Of a stretch of 64,000 nucleotides of DNA, positions 9,290 through 17,914 are shown piece after piece. Under the pieces are notes generated by a model. It made no database searches. It worked only from the letters and a program-made list of their open reading frames with translations, and was not told where the DNA came from. Both the position numbers and the translations under genes were made by a program. Numbering within the stretch: position 1 is the first letter of the stretch; each line of letters starts with the position of its first letter. Source of the stretch: Arthrobacter sp. CAN_C5 (lineage in GTDB: Bacteria > Actinomycetota > Actinomycetes > Actinomycetales > Micrococcaceae); assembly GCF_017875735.1 (NCBI RefSeq), contig NZ_JAGGMZ010000001.1, positions 248,001 through 312,000 on the forward strand, written 5' to 3'.

Positions 9290-9934
9290 TTAAAACTTCT
9301 CGCCGGGATCTATGGCGCGAACTGATAAATCACCACTTCTGACGGTCAGGGTGCCCGCAAGATCGAGATCGTTGCTGTTCCCTGCGACTCCAGCCTGCGA
9401 AAAGAGTGCCGCTCCGAACGCTGTGCTCCAAAAGGTTCTGGTTTCGACCGGCAGGGGACGCTGGATCTGCCAATGCCGCTGCCGCAGCAAACGGGTGAGG
9501 TACCGCTCGGATTGACGGAATAGGACGTTCAGATGCTGGTCAACGACCGGTGCAAGGTCCGGACGTGAGGTTCCGACTGCCAAGGCGCGGACAACAAGCG
9601 GCATTGAGGGCAGGATCAGCACGGTTCGGGCCATGGCACGGCGGAATGATGACGGACTCAGCGCGGCGAGCCCGACGGCCTCAACGCGCTTGGCGTCGTG
9701 GAGCAGGGCCAGAAACGCTGCGTGGATAAAGAGAGAGTCCTTTGAGCCGAAATAGTAGGTCACCTGGGAAGGAAACGCATCAGCGGCTGCAGCAATAGCC
9801 GCCACGCTGACACCACCTGCTGGGCTAGCGAGGAAGAGCCGCTCTGCGCTGTCCAGGATCCTTCGCCGGGTCGAATGTCCACGCGCCTGAGAGGGGCCGT
9901 CCGCGCGACGCCTCTTGTTAAGTTCATCTTCCAT
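9290..9934 (-). CDS. TetR-family transcriptional repressor
   Basis: A 214 aa TetR/AcrR-type regulator. The DNA-binding domain is at residues 20-70: RRRILDSAERLFLASPAGGV, VAAIAAAADAFPSQVTYYFG, then SKDSLF. The rest is the helical ligand-binding domain. It is divergent from a ketoacyl-ACP synthase gene, and the 77-bp gap holds two identical-arm palindromes, TTGTAT-N3-ATACAA. The geometry strongly suggests that this protein represses both its own gene and the synthase, and is released by a fatty-acyl or inhibitor ligand (inference). Confidence 0.9.
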   Translation of the reverse strand: MEDELNKRRRADGPSQARGHSTRRRILDSAERLFLASPAGGVSVAAIAAAADAFPSQVTYYFGSKDSLFIHAAFLALLHDAKRVEAVGLAALSPSSFRRAMARTVLILPSMPLVVRALAVGTSRPDLAPVVDQHLNVLFRQSERYLTRLLRQRHWQIQRPLPVETRTFWSTAFGAALFSQAGVAGNSNDLDLAGTLTVRSGDLSVRAIDPGEKF

Positions 9935-9941
9935 CCAAAAA

Positions 9942-9984
9942 TTGTATCCGATACAACTAATCGGTTATCTTGTATGGCATACAA
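9942..9984. promoter_or_regulatory. Paired TetR operators between the repressor and the ketoacyl synthase gene
   Basis: Two perfect dyads, TTGTATCCGATACAA at 9942-9956 and TTGTATGGCATACAA at 9970-9984, have the same six-base arms and three-base centres and lie 28 bp apart centre to centre. They sit between the divergent starts at 9934 and 10012, where they would cover both promoters. Confidence 0.8.
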
Positions 9985-10011
9985 GAAAATCGGCGGAATG
10001 GAGTGAGTGCG

Positions 10012-11241
10012 ATGGATGCGACAGAGATTGTGGTGACTGGGCTGGGGGCCTCTACCCCCCTTGGTGGGAACGTTGGCGCGACGTGGCAGTCGCTCCTGGC
10101 CGGAGGTTCCGGGATCCGGGACGTCGGCATGGACTTCCTGCAAGGCAGCGGGCTTTCAACGACCATCGCCGCTCCAATGGCGGTAGATCCGGCAACCTCC
10201 CTTAGCCCCGTGGAGGCCAAGCGGCTCGACCGCGTTCAACAAGCTGCCATGGTTGCGGCGGCGGAGGCTTGGGCAGATGCCGGCAGCCCCGAGGTGGACG
10301 GCACCCGGCTGGCCGTGGTCGTCGGAACTGGTGTGGGAGGAATCGGAACCCTGCTCCAGGAGGACGATGTTCTTGAGCGCCGGGGCCAGCGCCGGGTCTC
10401 ACCACGAACGGTGCCGATGTTGATGCCCAACGGTCCGGCTGCGGCAGTGAGTATCCGCTATGGCGCCAAGGCAGGTTCGTATACGCCCGTCTCGGCGTGT
10501 TCCTCGGGAGCCGAAGCGCTGGTCCAGGCAACCCGGCTGATTCGTTCCGGCGAAGCCGACGTCGTCATCGCCGGCGGCACGGAGGCCGCAATCACTCCGA
10601 TTACCGTCGCAGCGTTCCTCCAGACCCGGGCACTATCAACGCGTACCTCCGAGCCGGGCTCAGCATCGCGTCCCTTCGCGGCGGACCGCGACGGGTTCGT
10701 TCTGGGCGAAGGTGCCGGCATCCTGGTGCTGGAAAGCGCCCAGCATGCCAAAGCCCGCGGCGCTGCCATCCATGCAGTCCTCCGGGGAGTGGGTATCGCC
10801 TCCGACGCATTCCATATGACTGCGCCCGCGGAGGACGGGGCCGGTCAAATCAACGCCATCCATAAAGCTCTGAGGGACACGGGCCTGAGCACAGCAGACG
10901 TAGGGCACATCAACGCGCATGCCACCGGGACGACTGTCGGTGACCTTTCGGAAGCAAAGGCCATCAGGACTGTGTTTGGTGACAATGCAGTGGTGACCGC
11001 GCCCAAGGCTTCCCTGGGCCACCTCTTTGGAGCCGCCGGAGCCGTCGAAGCCATCCTGGCGGTCCGAAGCATCCAGCAGGGCGTTATCCCACCGACACGC
11101 AATCTCCACGACGAAAACATCGACCCCGAGATAGGGCTGGACGTTGTCACCGCACCGCGTCACGGCACGCAGAACGTGGTCGTCTCGAACTCATTCGGTT
11201 TTGGCGGCCAGAACGTGTGCCTGGTGTTCAGCAAGCACTAA
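10012..11241 (+). CDS. fabF: 3-oxoacyl-ACP synthase II (KAS II)
   Basis: This condensing enzyme extends acyl-ACP with malonyl-ACP in fatty acid synthesis. The 409 aa protein has the full Cys-His-His triad: Cys163 in PVSACSSGAEA, His303 in INAHATGTTVGD and His337 in KASLGHLFGAAGAVEA, with Lys332. The C-terminal SNSFGFGGQN is typical. ATG 10012 has GGAG eight bases upstream. It stands alone, with no fabD, acpP or fabG nearby, and is under its own TetR repressor. A lone, regulated spare KAS could serve as a drug-tolerant copy against synthase inhibitors or adjust acyl chains; this is inference. Confidence 0.92.
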   Translation: MDATEIVVTGLGASTPLGGNVGATWQSLLAGGSGIRDVGMDFLQGSGLSTTIAAPMAVDPATSLSPVEAKRLDRVQQAAMVAAAEAWADAGSPEVDGTRLAVVVGTGVGGIGTLLQEDDVLERRGQRRVSPRTVPMLMPNGPAAAVSIRYGAKAGSYTPVSACSSGAEALVQATRLIRSGEADVVIAGGTEAAITPITVAAFLQTRALSTRTSEPGSASRPFAADRDGFVLGEGAGILVLESAQHAKARGAAIHAVLRGVGIASDAFHMTAPAEDGAGQINAIHKALRDTGLSTADVGHINAHATGTTVGDLSEAKAIRTVFGDNAVVTAPKASLGHLFGAAGAVEAILAVRSIQQGVIPPTRNLHDENIDPEIGLDVVTAPRHGTQNVVVSNSFGFGGQNVCLVFSKH

Positions 11242-11932
11242 CCGCCGGGACATTTAACGGCCCCAATTGCAGCTGAACCCATTAGGGGTCATTCTCTGTG
11301 GGGGGGGGGTCCGGATGGGTCCAGTGCATTTTCGGAAACCCGTCGCAGCCCCGCGGCGGTGACGAGAGCGGTGGCGGTGAACGGAGTCGGGTTCACCCCG
11401 GCGCCGGCATCCTGAGGTAGGGGGGGGAGGAGTGGACGAGTGAAGTGATCATCATCCCGAACCCTGCCTATCCGCCGAACTCCCCTGGACGTCATGGACC
11501 TCCCGGCCCGGCCCGGTCTCCTGCAGAGGAACGAGTTGCGCGTCGTTGTTTTCGCCGACGCATCAGCCCGTGTCCCGACCGGTGCTGTGTGAGGATTAGC
11601 GAAGATGCGCCTGCCCAGCAGGCTGTCCGGCCCGATGGCCGGGAATTCCTCGAACCGGTGCTGGCCCACGGGGCCGGTCCATCCAGTGGCTCTGGATTGG
11701 CCGGGTTTGGACACCTGGCGGTTACCCCGGTCGTGGGCCTGACTTGTTGGAAAGGGGAGTCCGCTGCAGCTCCACACGACAATCCTGCCGGCCGTAGATC
11801 GCGGCACGGTAGTGGTCCCGGGCTGGTCTCCGGGGGGGATCACGACGGCCCGGTCATGTGCCCAGCCGGCGCCGACACCCGATCACCGAGGGACGGGGAT
11901 CCGCGCAAACCCGGAGAAAGGAAAGCTTTCAA
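11242..11932. other. Intergenic region, nothing coding supported
   Basis: This is about 690 bp of very GC-rich sequence with runs of G at 11299-11307 and 11420-11428. Long open frames exist on both strands, but none has a ribosome binding site or recognisable motif. The last 30 bp hold the ribosome binding site of the next gene. Confidence 0.45.
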
Positions 11933-12778
11933 ATGAGTGACGACAGTGATCGCACAGCCAAGGATGAAAACACCGCAGGCCAGCGGCTGGACCGCAGCCA
12001 CTACGTTCTGGAGTTCAGCGACGATTTTGAGGGGCCTGAGCTGGACAGCGGCAAGTGGATACCGAGCTATCTCCCGCAGTGGAGCAATACCGAAATCGCA
12101 CGGGCCAGGTACCAGTTCGAACCGGGAGCGCTGGCTCTCATGATCGACGAGGACCAGCCGCCATGGTCACCAGAACACAACGGCGAGCTGCGGGTTTCCA
12201 ACTTTCAGACCGGGGTCTACTCCGGGCCGCTGGGGAGCACCATCGGCCAGCACAAGTTCATGCAGGGACTCACCGTGTCCGAGGCCCAGAGGGAGCAGCG
12301 CCTGTACACGCCTCACTACGGACTCGTCGAAGCCCGCGTTGCTGCCATCGCCGATCCCACGAACATGGTGGCTCTGTGGATGATCGGCTTCGAGGACCTC
12401 CCTGAACGATCTGCAGAAATATGCATTTTCGAGATTTTCGGTTCCGACATAGGCGCAGACACCGCAACAACCGGACTCGGGATACACCCCTTCGGAGACC
12501 CGCTCCTGCAGGATGAGTTCCTGAAAATTCAGCTGGCTGCCGATGTCACCGAATTCCACACCTACAGTGCCGACTGGACTCCGGAAGGAGTCAGTTTCTA
12601 CTTCGATGACCAGTTCGTTGCCCACGTCCAGCAGTCCCCGAATTACCCCATGCAGCTCATGCTGAACGTGTACGAATTCGAGAGCGGACCGCCTTCCACC
12701 TATCCCAAGAAATTCCTTATCGACTGGGTCCGCGGCTACCGACGCGCATCCACGGCAGCCGCGGCTCCCGAAAGATGA
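11933..12778 (+). CDS. Glycoside hydrolase family 16 protein with altered catalytic motif
   Basis: A 281 aa GH16-type concanavalin-like protein, normally a beta-glucanase or related glycan hydrolase or transglycosylase. The N-terminal YVLEFSDDFEGPELDSGKWI, the segment HYGLVEARVAAI, and the Trp-rich C-terminal sheet (LIDWVRGYRR) fit the family. The catalytic signature is normally E-x-D-x-x-E; here it is EICIFE, so the central Asp is Cys while both Glu residues are kept. No signal peptide is seen, so it appears cytosolic, which is unusual for GH16. GGAGAAAGGAAAG precedes the ATG. Confidence 0.8.
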   Translation: MSDDSDRTAKDENTAGQRLDRSHYVLEFSDDFEGPELDSGKWIPSYLPQWSNTEIARARYQFEPGALALMIDEDQPPWSPEHNGELRVSNFQTGVYSGPLGSTIGQHKFMQGLTVSEAQREQRLYTPHYGLVEARVAAIADPTNMVALWMIGFEDLPERSAEICIFEIFGSDIGADTATTGLGIHPFGDPLLQDEFLKIQLAADVTEFHTYSADWTPEGVSFYFDDQFVAHVQQSPNYPMQLMLNVYEFESGPPSTYPKKFLIDWVRGYRRASTAAAAPER

Positions 12779-13016
12779 CACGGCACCCCGGGGCTCCATG
12801 CGCACCCTCAGCTGGCAACTGCGGCGTTGATTGGGCGGATATATCACCGGTGCCGGCCCAACGACGGCTGGGAACGCTGAGGCCCATCGAACATGAAACA
12901 TTGAACCGGACCGCGCTCACCGCGGCCTATGACCCCGAGCCGACAAAAGCCGGGGAAGTTCCCGACGCGCCGATTCCAATCCCAACTTCAACGATATGCC
13001 TCTTAGGATCTGACTC

Positions 13017-13574
13017 ATGCTGACCGCGACTCTCTCTCCCAATACTGAACTGCGTTCCCTCGAACCCTGGCAGTCCGAGGAGTTCGCTCAGCACATGGGG
13101 CGCGCCCTCGAGCACATCCGTCCATGGGTCGGCTCGTCATTTATCCCCAATGATGTGGATGGTGCCCGCGCAACCCTCACCCGATACGCCGAGAGTGCGG
13201 CAATCGACGGCGACCGCATTTTCGGGATCTGGTCCCGAGGTCGCCTGGTGGGAGGGGTCATGTTCGTCGAATTCAATGCGGCAGCCGGGACCTGCGAAAT
13301 CGGATGCTGGCTCGAACCCGGCGCGGAAGGACACGGTTACATCACTTCGGCCTGTCGTGAACTGCTCCGCTGGGCTTTCGAGGTGCGTGGCCTCCACCGG
13401 GCGGAATGGCGATGCCGGGCCGACAACACCAGAAGCTCAGCCGTGGCGGCCCGACTCGGGATGACACTTGAAGGCGTCCTACGCGAGGCATGGCTCAACA
13501 GCGGAGTGTTCCACGACATGCAGGTATGGTCATTACTCGCCAAAGAATGGCCGGGGGCCAAGCGTTCGGTGTGA
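13017..13574 (+). CDS. GNAT-family N-acetyltransferase, RimJ/RimL type
   Basis: A 185 aa acetyltransferase. It has the RimJ/RimL layout: LEPWQSEEFAQHMGRALEHI at the start, the acetyl-CoA binding region CEIGCWLEPGAEGHGYITSA, and the later ECRADNTRSSAVAARLGM-type segment (WRCRADNTRSSAVAARLG), followed by EGVLREAWLNSGVFHDMQVW. Such enzymes acetylate ribosomal protein N-termini or small molecules; the substrate here is unknown. AGGA precedes the ATG. The gene stands alone between GH16 and a regulator-transporter pair. Confidence 0.88.
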   Translation: MLTATLSPNTELRSLEPWQSEEFAQHMGRALEHIRPWVGSSFIPNDVDGARATLTRYAESAAIDGDRIFGIWSRGRLVGGVMFVEFNAAAGTCEIGCWLEPGAEGHGYITSACRELLRWAFEVRGLHRAEWRCRADNTRSSAVAARLGMTLEGVLREAWLNSGVFHDMQVWSLLAKEWPGAKRSV

Positions 13575-13922
13575 ATTGAGAAGCGCCAAGCATCGGCGCG
13601 CATCGTCGTCATCGGCCACCAGTGCCGCAGACTCACCACAGAAGACCGCTGCCGTCGACCAGCACCTCGCCCACGTTCGTGCGCAAAGCCGGGACATGTC
13701 CGGCTCCGCGGTGGGAAAGAGCAACCCCCGAGGCGATCGGCCTACGCCCGCAGAAAGGGAGGTCATCCAAGGCGTGAAATGGCGAACCCGCGCCGACGTG
13801 GACGTCACCTCGGTAAGGACCGCACTCCCGCTTCAACCAAGGTCAGCGGCGATGCGCAGCATGTCCTCCTACGACCTCCCCGCAGAGCAGGGCCTGAACT
13901 GACCCCGGCTCCATGAACGTGA
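13575..13922. other. Intergenic region, nothing seen
   Basis: This 348-bp stretch between two convergent genes has no credible ORF and no strong terminator hairpin that I can see. Confidence 0.4.
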
Positions 13923-14903
13923 TCAGGGCACCTGGCCCTGCCCGGTGCTCGGCGCACCCAACAGGGCTGAGCCGAGCTCGCTGCGGGCATACAGGACACT
14001 ACGCCCGTGCCGCGTTGAGGTGACGAGCCGGCCGATCCTCAGGGCGCGCAGATGCTGGTTCACGGCCGAAGCCGTCACACCAAAGCGGATACCCAGTTCG
14101 GTCGGGGATGCCGGCTCCTTCAGCGCCGTGAGAAGCCCCGCGCGGGTTACCCCGAGAAGTTCAATGGCGCCTGCATCGGAGGCAATGCGCTCGGGCTGCC
14201 ACATCCCGCCCTGTCCCCGGGCCGCATACAGGATCATCGGTGGCTCGCGCCGGTCGTTCGGCGCGCAGGCCAGTGTCGTAAACATCGTCGGCACCAAGGT
14301 GATGCCCCGTCCTGCGACCGGCTGGGAGTTATCCGATGAGTGGCGCAGCTGCAGGGAAACGGCGTTGCCTGCGACCTTCATGCTCAGTGAGATGCCGTTC
14401 ATCGTGCTGGCCAGCCCGGCCTGAGCGATCTGCCGGCCCCGGTAGGCGATGTCCGACTCAAGAAGGGTGCGCATCCGAAGCCAGTCCGGCCGGAAACACG
14501 ACTCCCAGTAGGCATTAAGGGCATCGACGGAGCGTTCGAGCACCTTGCCCGAGGCGCCTCGCAAAACCGCCGGGACGATTCCGTGCAGTGCGCTGAGCTG
14601 GTGCACGAAGCGGCCGGGATCAGCACGCGCCAGGCCATCGAGTTCGTCCTCGATCCGTGTCAACGGGGAGCTGGGGCGCGGGGTGAGCAGATCCGGTGTC
14701 CACAGCCGGTCATTAGTCAGGGCGAGCAGTATCTCCAGGTCCAGGCCGGAGCGGCGCGCCTCAATGCGCTGCAGCCATGGCAGCTGCAGCGGATAACGCG
14801 CCGGGTCCTTCAAGGACCGCAGGGACAGGCTCATCTGGCACAGGGGGGAAACACTAAACCGCACGTCTCCGAGGTCCGACTCGGCGAGGGTGTACTCCAA
14901 CAT
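13923..14903 (-). CDS. DUF5937-like regulator with C-terminal ArsR-type winged helix
   Basis: A 326 aa protein. The first two thirds begin LAESDLGDVRFSVSPLCQMS and match, from memory, the DUF5937 ligand-sensing region of actinobacterial regulators. The C-terminal 80 residues are a winged helix: GAIELLGVTRAGLLTALKEP, ASPTELGIRFGVTASAVNQH, LRALRIGRLVTSTRHGRSVL. I chose the ATG at 14903 over the ATG at 14984, because family members start close to the SxVSPL motif. It is divergent from an MFS pump gene and likely represses it through the GTAGCG dyad at its own start. Confidence 0.82.
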   Translation of the reverse strand: MLEYTLAESDLGDVRFSVSPLCQMSLSLRSLKDPARYPLQLPWLQRIEARRSGLDLEILLALTNDRLWTPDLLTPRPSSPLTRIEDELDGLARADPGRFVHQLSALHGIVPAVLRGASGKVLERSVDALNAYWESCFRPDWLRMRTLLESDIAYRGRQIAQAGLASTMNGISLSMKVAGNAVSLQLRHSSDNSQPVAGRGITLVPTMFTTLACAPNDRREPPMILYAARGQGGMWQPERIASDAGAIELLGVTRAGLLTALKEPASPTELGIRFGVTASAVNQHLRALRIGRLVTSTRHGRSVLYARSELGSALLGAPSTGQGQVP

Positions 14904-14918
14904 GTAGCGTAACGCTAC
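14904..14918. promoter_or_regulatory. Palindromic operator candidate GTAGCG-N3-CGCTAC
   Basis: A perfect dyad directly abuts the start codon of the DUF5937/ArsR-type regulator (14903) and lies 40 bp from the start of the divergent MFS gene. Binding here would block both genes. Confidence 0.65.
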
Positions 14919-14958
14919 TCCAATGTGGGGGAAGGCCCAGGTCTGGGAGAACTGAGGT

Positions 14959-16254
14959 ATGCCAGCCCCGTCAAACATCACCACGGATACCGGTAAGACG
15001 CCCCCGTCATTGCCCCCGGCTCCTCGTCACTGGCTCGTGGCCGTGTTCGCGGACCGGGTGCTGCGGCTCCTCGCGGCAGGCACCTTGGTCAGTTCCATCG
15101 GCCGCGGTGTGTTCATGACCGTCACCGTCCTTTACCTCACCTTCATCGTCGGGCTCTCCGTAGCGGAGGTGGCGGTCGTCCTGACCGCTGCCAGCGCCGT
15201 AGGTGTCGCGACGTCCATGCTCGGGGGCATCCTCGCGGACCGCGTCAGCGCAAGGCGCCTCCTGGTGTCATTCGTCGCCATAGAGGGCCTGGCTCTCGCG
15301 TGTTTCCCGTTCGCTGGATCGTTCTGGCCGGCCGTCGTGATCGCGTGCCTGGTCGTCGGAGGGAACCGCGGCGCGAACACAGCCCGCTCCGCGATCATCG
15401 GCCGGGCGTTCACTGGGTCCGAGCGCGTCGGTGCCCGGGCGGTCCTGCGCACCGTCCAGAACATCGGAGTCGCAGTCGGCGGTGCCATCGCCGCAGTGCC
15501 GCTGCTGATCAACACGCCGCAGGCCTACTACGCCACCACCGGTGTCGCCGCGGCCGCGACGATCGCAAGCACGTTCATCACCGTGCGTCTCCCAGGCCGC
15601 GTCGACGCCGCCCGTGACGCAGGCAGCACACGGGCGCCGCGTGGCGGGCGCTCCGTATGGAAAAGCCCGCGCTATCTCGCACTGGCCGTGCTCGCCGCAC
15701 TGTTCGGCCTGCAGTTCGGCCTCGCGGAGGTCGGGCTCCCGCTCTGGATCGCCCACCGCACGGACGCACCCATCGTGACGGTCTCCATCCTGCTCATCAT
15801 CAATACGGTGCTCGTCATCGCCCTCCAGATGCCCCTGTCGCGGGGCACCCACGATCTGCGTCGGGCAGGCAATGTCGTGGCGGTTGCCGGCATCACCATG
15901 GCCCTTACCTGCGGGATCTATTCGGCAACAGCCGGAGTGGGCCCCGGGCTGGCCGTTGCGCTCCTGGCCACCGGAATGACCGCTCATACCTTCGCCGAAA
16001 TCCTGTCCTCAGCCGGCACCTGGGGCCTGAGCTACGAACTGGCCGAGTCAGGACGTGTCGGCGAGTACCAGGGAATGTTCGCCATGGCCTTTTCGATCGG
16101 CATGATGTTCACCCCAGGAATTATGGCCTTCACTGTCATCCAGAACGGCATGGCGGGCTGGATGGCTCTGGCCACCATCTTCCTGGGCTCCGCCCTCGGC
16201 ATGACCGCCATAGCCCGCCGAGCCGCCGTCAATGCCGGGCAGCCCAAAACCTGA
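14959..16254 (+). CDS. MFS transporter (drug efflux type)
   Basis: A 431 aa major-facilitator protein with about 12 predicted membrane helices. The loop between helices 2 and 3 carries GGILADRVSARRLL, the family signature G-x3-D-R-x-G/S-R-R type. NRGANTARSAIIGRAFTGSE follows helix 4. Such proteins are proton-driven exporters of drugs or metabolites; the substrate is unknown. It shares a short divergent promoter with the regulator at 13923 and is probably controlled by it. Confidence 0.9.
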   Translation: MPAPSNITTDTGKTPPSLPPAPRHWLVAVFADRVLRLLAAGTLVSSIGRGVFMTVTVLYLTFIVGLSVAEVAVVLTAASAVGVATSMLGGILADRVSARRLLVSFVAIEGLALACFPFAGSFWPAVVIACLVVGGNRGANTARSAIIGRAFTGSERVGARAVLRTVQNIGVAVGGAIAAVPLLINTPQAYYATTGVAAAATIASTFITVRLPGRVDAARDAGSTRAPRGGRSVWKSPRYLALAVLAALFGLQFGLAEVGLPLWIAHRTDAPIVTVSILLIINTVLVIALQMPLSRGTHDLRRAGNVVAVAGITMALTCGIYSATAGVGPGLAVALLATGMTAHTFAEILSSAGTWGLSYELAESGRVGEYQGMFAMAFSIGMMFTPGIMAFTVIQNGMAGWMALATIFLGSALGMTAIARRAAVNAGQPKT

Positions 16255-16343
16255 ACCTCCGCAGCTCCCACTCTCACACCATGACCCGATCGGGATGAGC
16301 CCACGCCCTGGCCCTCAGCCACCTCAACCTTGAAAGACACCAC

Positions 16344-16553
16344 ATGCCGCACCATACCGCCGAGCACTATCTGCAGCTCCATCACGCCGAACAGGCACGG
16401 CTTCTCACCGCCGCCGAGCACCGCCGCAACGCCGAGCGCCGCCGGACGGGCACCCCCGACCCGATGCGCGGCCACTCCCCAATCGCCCGGCTTCTTCGGC
16501 GTGCACTGCGTGCGATGCGGCCAGCCCGCCCCCGTTCACCGGGCCGGCCCTGA
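16344..16553 (+). CDS. Small basic protein of unknown function downstream of the MFS gene
   Basis: A 69 aa, His/Arg-rich protein. I do not know its function. It is likely real because the segment HHAEQARLL, then AAEHRRNAERR, recurs with amino-acid changes in a degraded copy at 27479-27688 on the minus strand, so the protein sequence was under selection. The region is rich in Ala, Arg and Pro near its end. It follows the MFS gene by 90 bp on the same strand and may be co-transcribed. Confidence 0.55.
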   Translation: MPHHTAEHYLQLHHAEQARLLTAAEHRRNAERRRTGTPDPMRGHSPIARLLRRALRAMRPARPRSPGRP

Positions 16554-16597
16554 TAGAGACCCCACCGGAACGGGTTGGGCAGTCAATCGGCCTGCCT

Positions 16598-17023
16598 TCA
16601 GGTCGCCCCGCGAAACGCGGCGGGGGAGCATCCCCCAAGGCCATGGCGAGATCGCCACCCCGTCCAGTCAAATTTTTCAGCCATCTCCATAATTACTCGA
16701 TAACGTCCGCCATCAACGTGTGTTTCACCGAGGTCGGCGACCTGGCGGCTGAACGCATACAGCCATCGGCGTCCGGCCGGCTTGTCGCAGGCGGCGGTAC
16801 CGACCCGGTGTCCCCACCGGCCGGACTGAATCAAACACGCGACGGCTCTCTCCACCCGCGCAGCCTGCGCTTCAGTTAAGTGAACAGCGCCGCACACGGT
16901 GTCAGATTTCCAACAGGACGTGTTGTCGCGAAAGCCGGAGCCGATGGTGTAATCGTGGATGATGTTGCCGAGATTGATCGGAGTCGTCAGCCCTGAACTC
17001 ACCGGGGATTGAGGCCCAGACAC
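16598..17023 (-). CDS. Doubtful ORF of unknown function
   Basis: A 141 aa frame fills the gap between the small basic protein and the ABC exporter. The middle part (AVHLTEAQAARVERAVACLI, then QSGRW and VADLGETHVDGGRYRVIMEM) looks protein-like, but I see no ribosome binding site or known motif. It could be a remnant of a longer gene. Confidence 0.25.
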   Translation of the reverse strand: MSGPQSPVSSGLTTPINLGNIIHDYTIGSGFRDNTSCWKSDTVCGAVHLTEAQAARVERAVACLIQSGRWGHRVGTAACDKPAGRRWLYAFSRQVADLGETHVDGGRYRVIMEMAEKFDWTGWRSRHGLGGCSPAAFRGAT

Positions 17024-17044
17024 GGGCCAGGGCGGGGCGGTCCC

Positions 17045-17914
17045 TTAGACGTCGCGTTTCCTGGTGACGATGAGGGCGGCGGCGAGGAATGCCAGGGCCC
17101 AGGCGCCCATGACGAGTCCGCCCTGGAGCTGGGTGAGGGCGTCCTCGGCCGCGGTCACGGCGACCATCTGGTTGCCCGCCTCCCCGGGCAGGAAACGTGC
17201 AGCGTCGGGGACCCAGTCGGCCAGGCCCGAAAGCAGCTGCATGATGACCGGCAGGACGAAGAAGATTCCGACGGCGGTGACCACGCCGCCGGCGGTGTTG
17301 CGCAGCAGGATCCCCAGGGACATGGAGATCACTGCAACGAGGGCCAGGAACGTGCCGGTGTTGATGATGCCCGCCAGGACGCCGTCCTGGGTGAGGGCGA
17401 AATCAAGGTCCTGGCTTCCGAGGATGGGCTGGGCGATCAGGTAGGACACCAGGGCGCTGAGCAGGCCCACGAGGAAGGCGACGGCCGCGACGACGGCCGT
17501 CTTTGCCAGCAGCGCCGGGGTGCGCCCGGGGACCGCGACCATGGTGGAGCGGATCATTCCCGTAGCCCACTCGGAGGCAACCAGGACCACTGCCAGGGAG
17601 GCGATGAGCAGCTGCCCGAAAACCAATCCGGACGATGATGTGGTGAGCGCCTCATAGGCGGGGCTGCCCGGTCCTTCCGTGGGCACCTGGGCATCCGCGG
17701 GCAGTTCGGTCATCATGGTGAAGGACCAGGCGGCCAGCGCGGCAAGACCGACCATGACCAGAACGGTCGAAATGATCAGGATCACGGTCGAGCGGACCGT
17801 GGTGACCTTGATCCATTCGGATCGAAGGACCCGGGAGAAGGTGATGCGCGAGCCGGGCCGGAGCCGGGGGGTGTGCCGGGCTGATGAGGGTGGTGTGGTT
17901 GTGTGTGCGCTCAT
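17045..17914 (-). CDS. ABC-2 type transporter permease
   Basis: A 289 aa integral membrane protein with six predicted helices and the N-terminal RVLRSEWIKVTTVRSTVILI entry typical of ABC-2 permeases. It pairs with the ATPase encoded just upstream: its ATG overlaps the ATPase stop by four bases (ATGA at 17911-17914). Together they form a two-gene exporter for an unknown lipid, peptide or drug. Confidence 0.9.
   Translation of the reverse strand: MSAHTTTPPSSARHTPRLRPGSRITFSRVLRSEWIKVTTVRSTVILIISTVLVMVGLAALAAWSFTMMTELPADAQVPTEGPGSPAYEALTTSSSGLVFGQLLIASLAVVLVASEWATGMIRSTMVAVPGRTPALLAKTAVVAAVAFLVGLLSALVSYLIAQPILGSQDLDFALTQDGVLAGIINTGTFLALVAVISMSLGILLRNTAGGVVTAVGIFFVLPVIMQLLSGLADWVPDAARFLPGEAGNQMVAVTAAEDALTQLQGGLVMGAWALAFLAAALIVTRKRDV

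Noticed and set aside
15268-15987. A 239-residue minus-strand frame inside the MFS gene
   Set aside because: It is Asp/Gly/Arg-rich and only mirrors the membrane protein on the plus strand.
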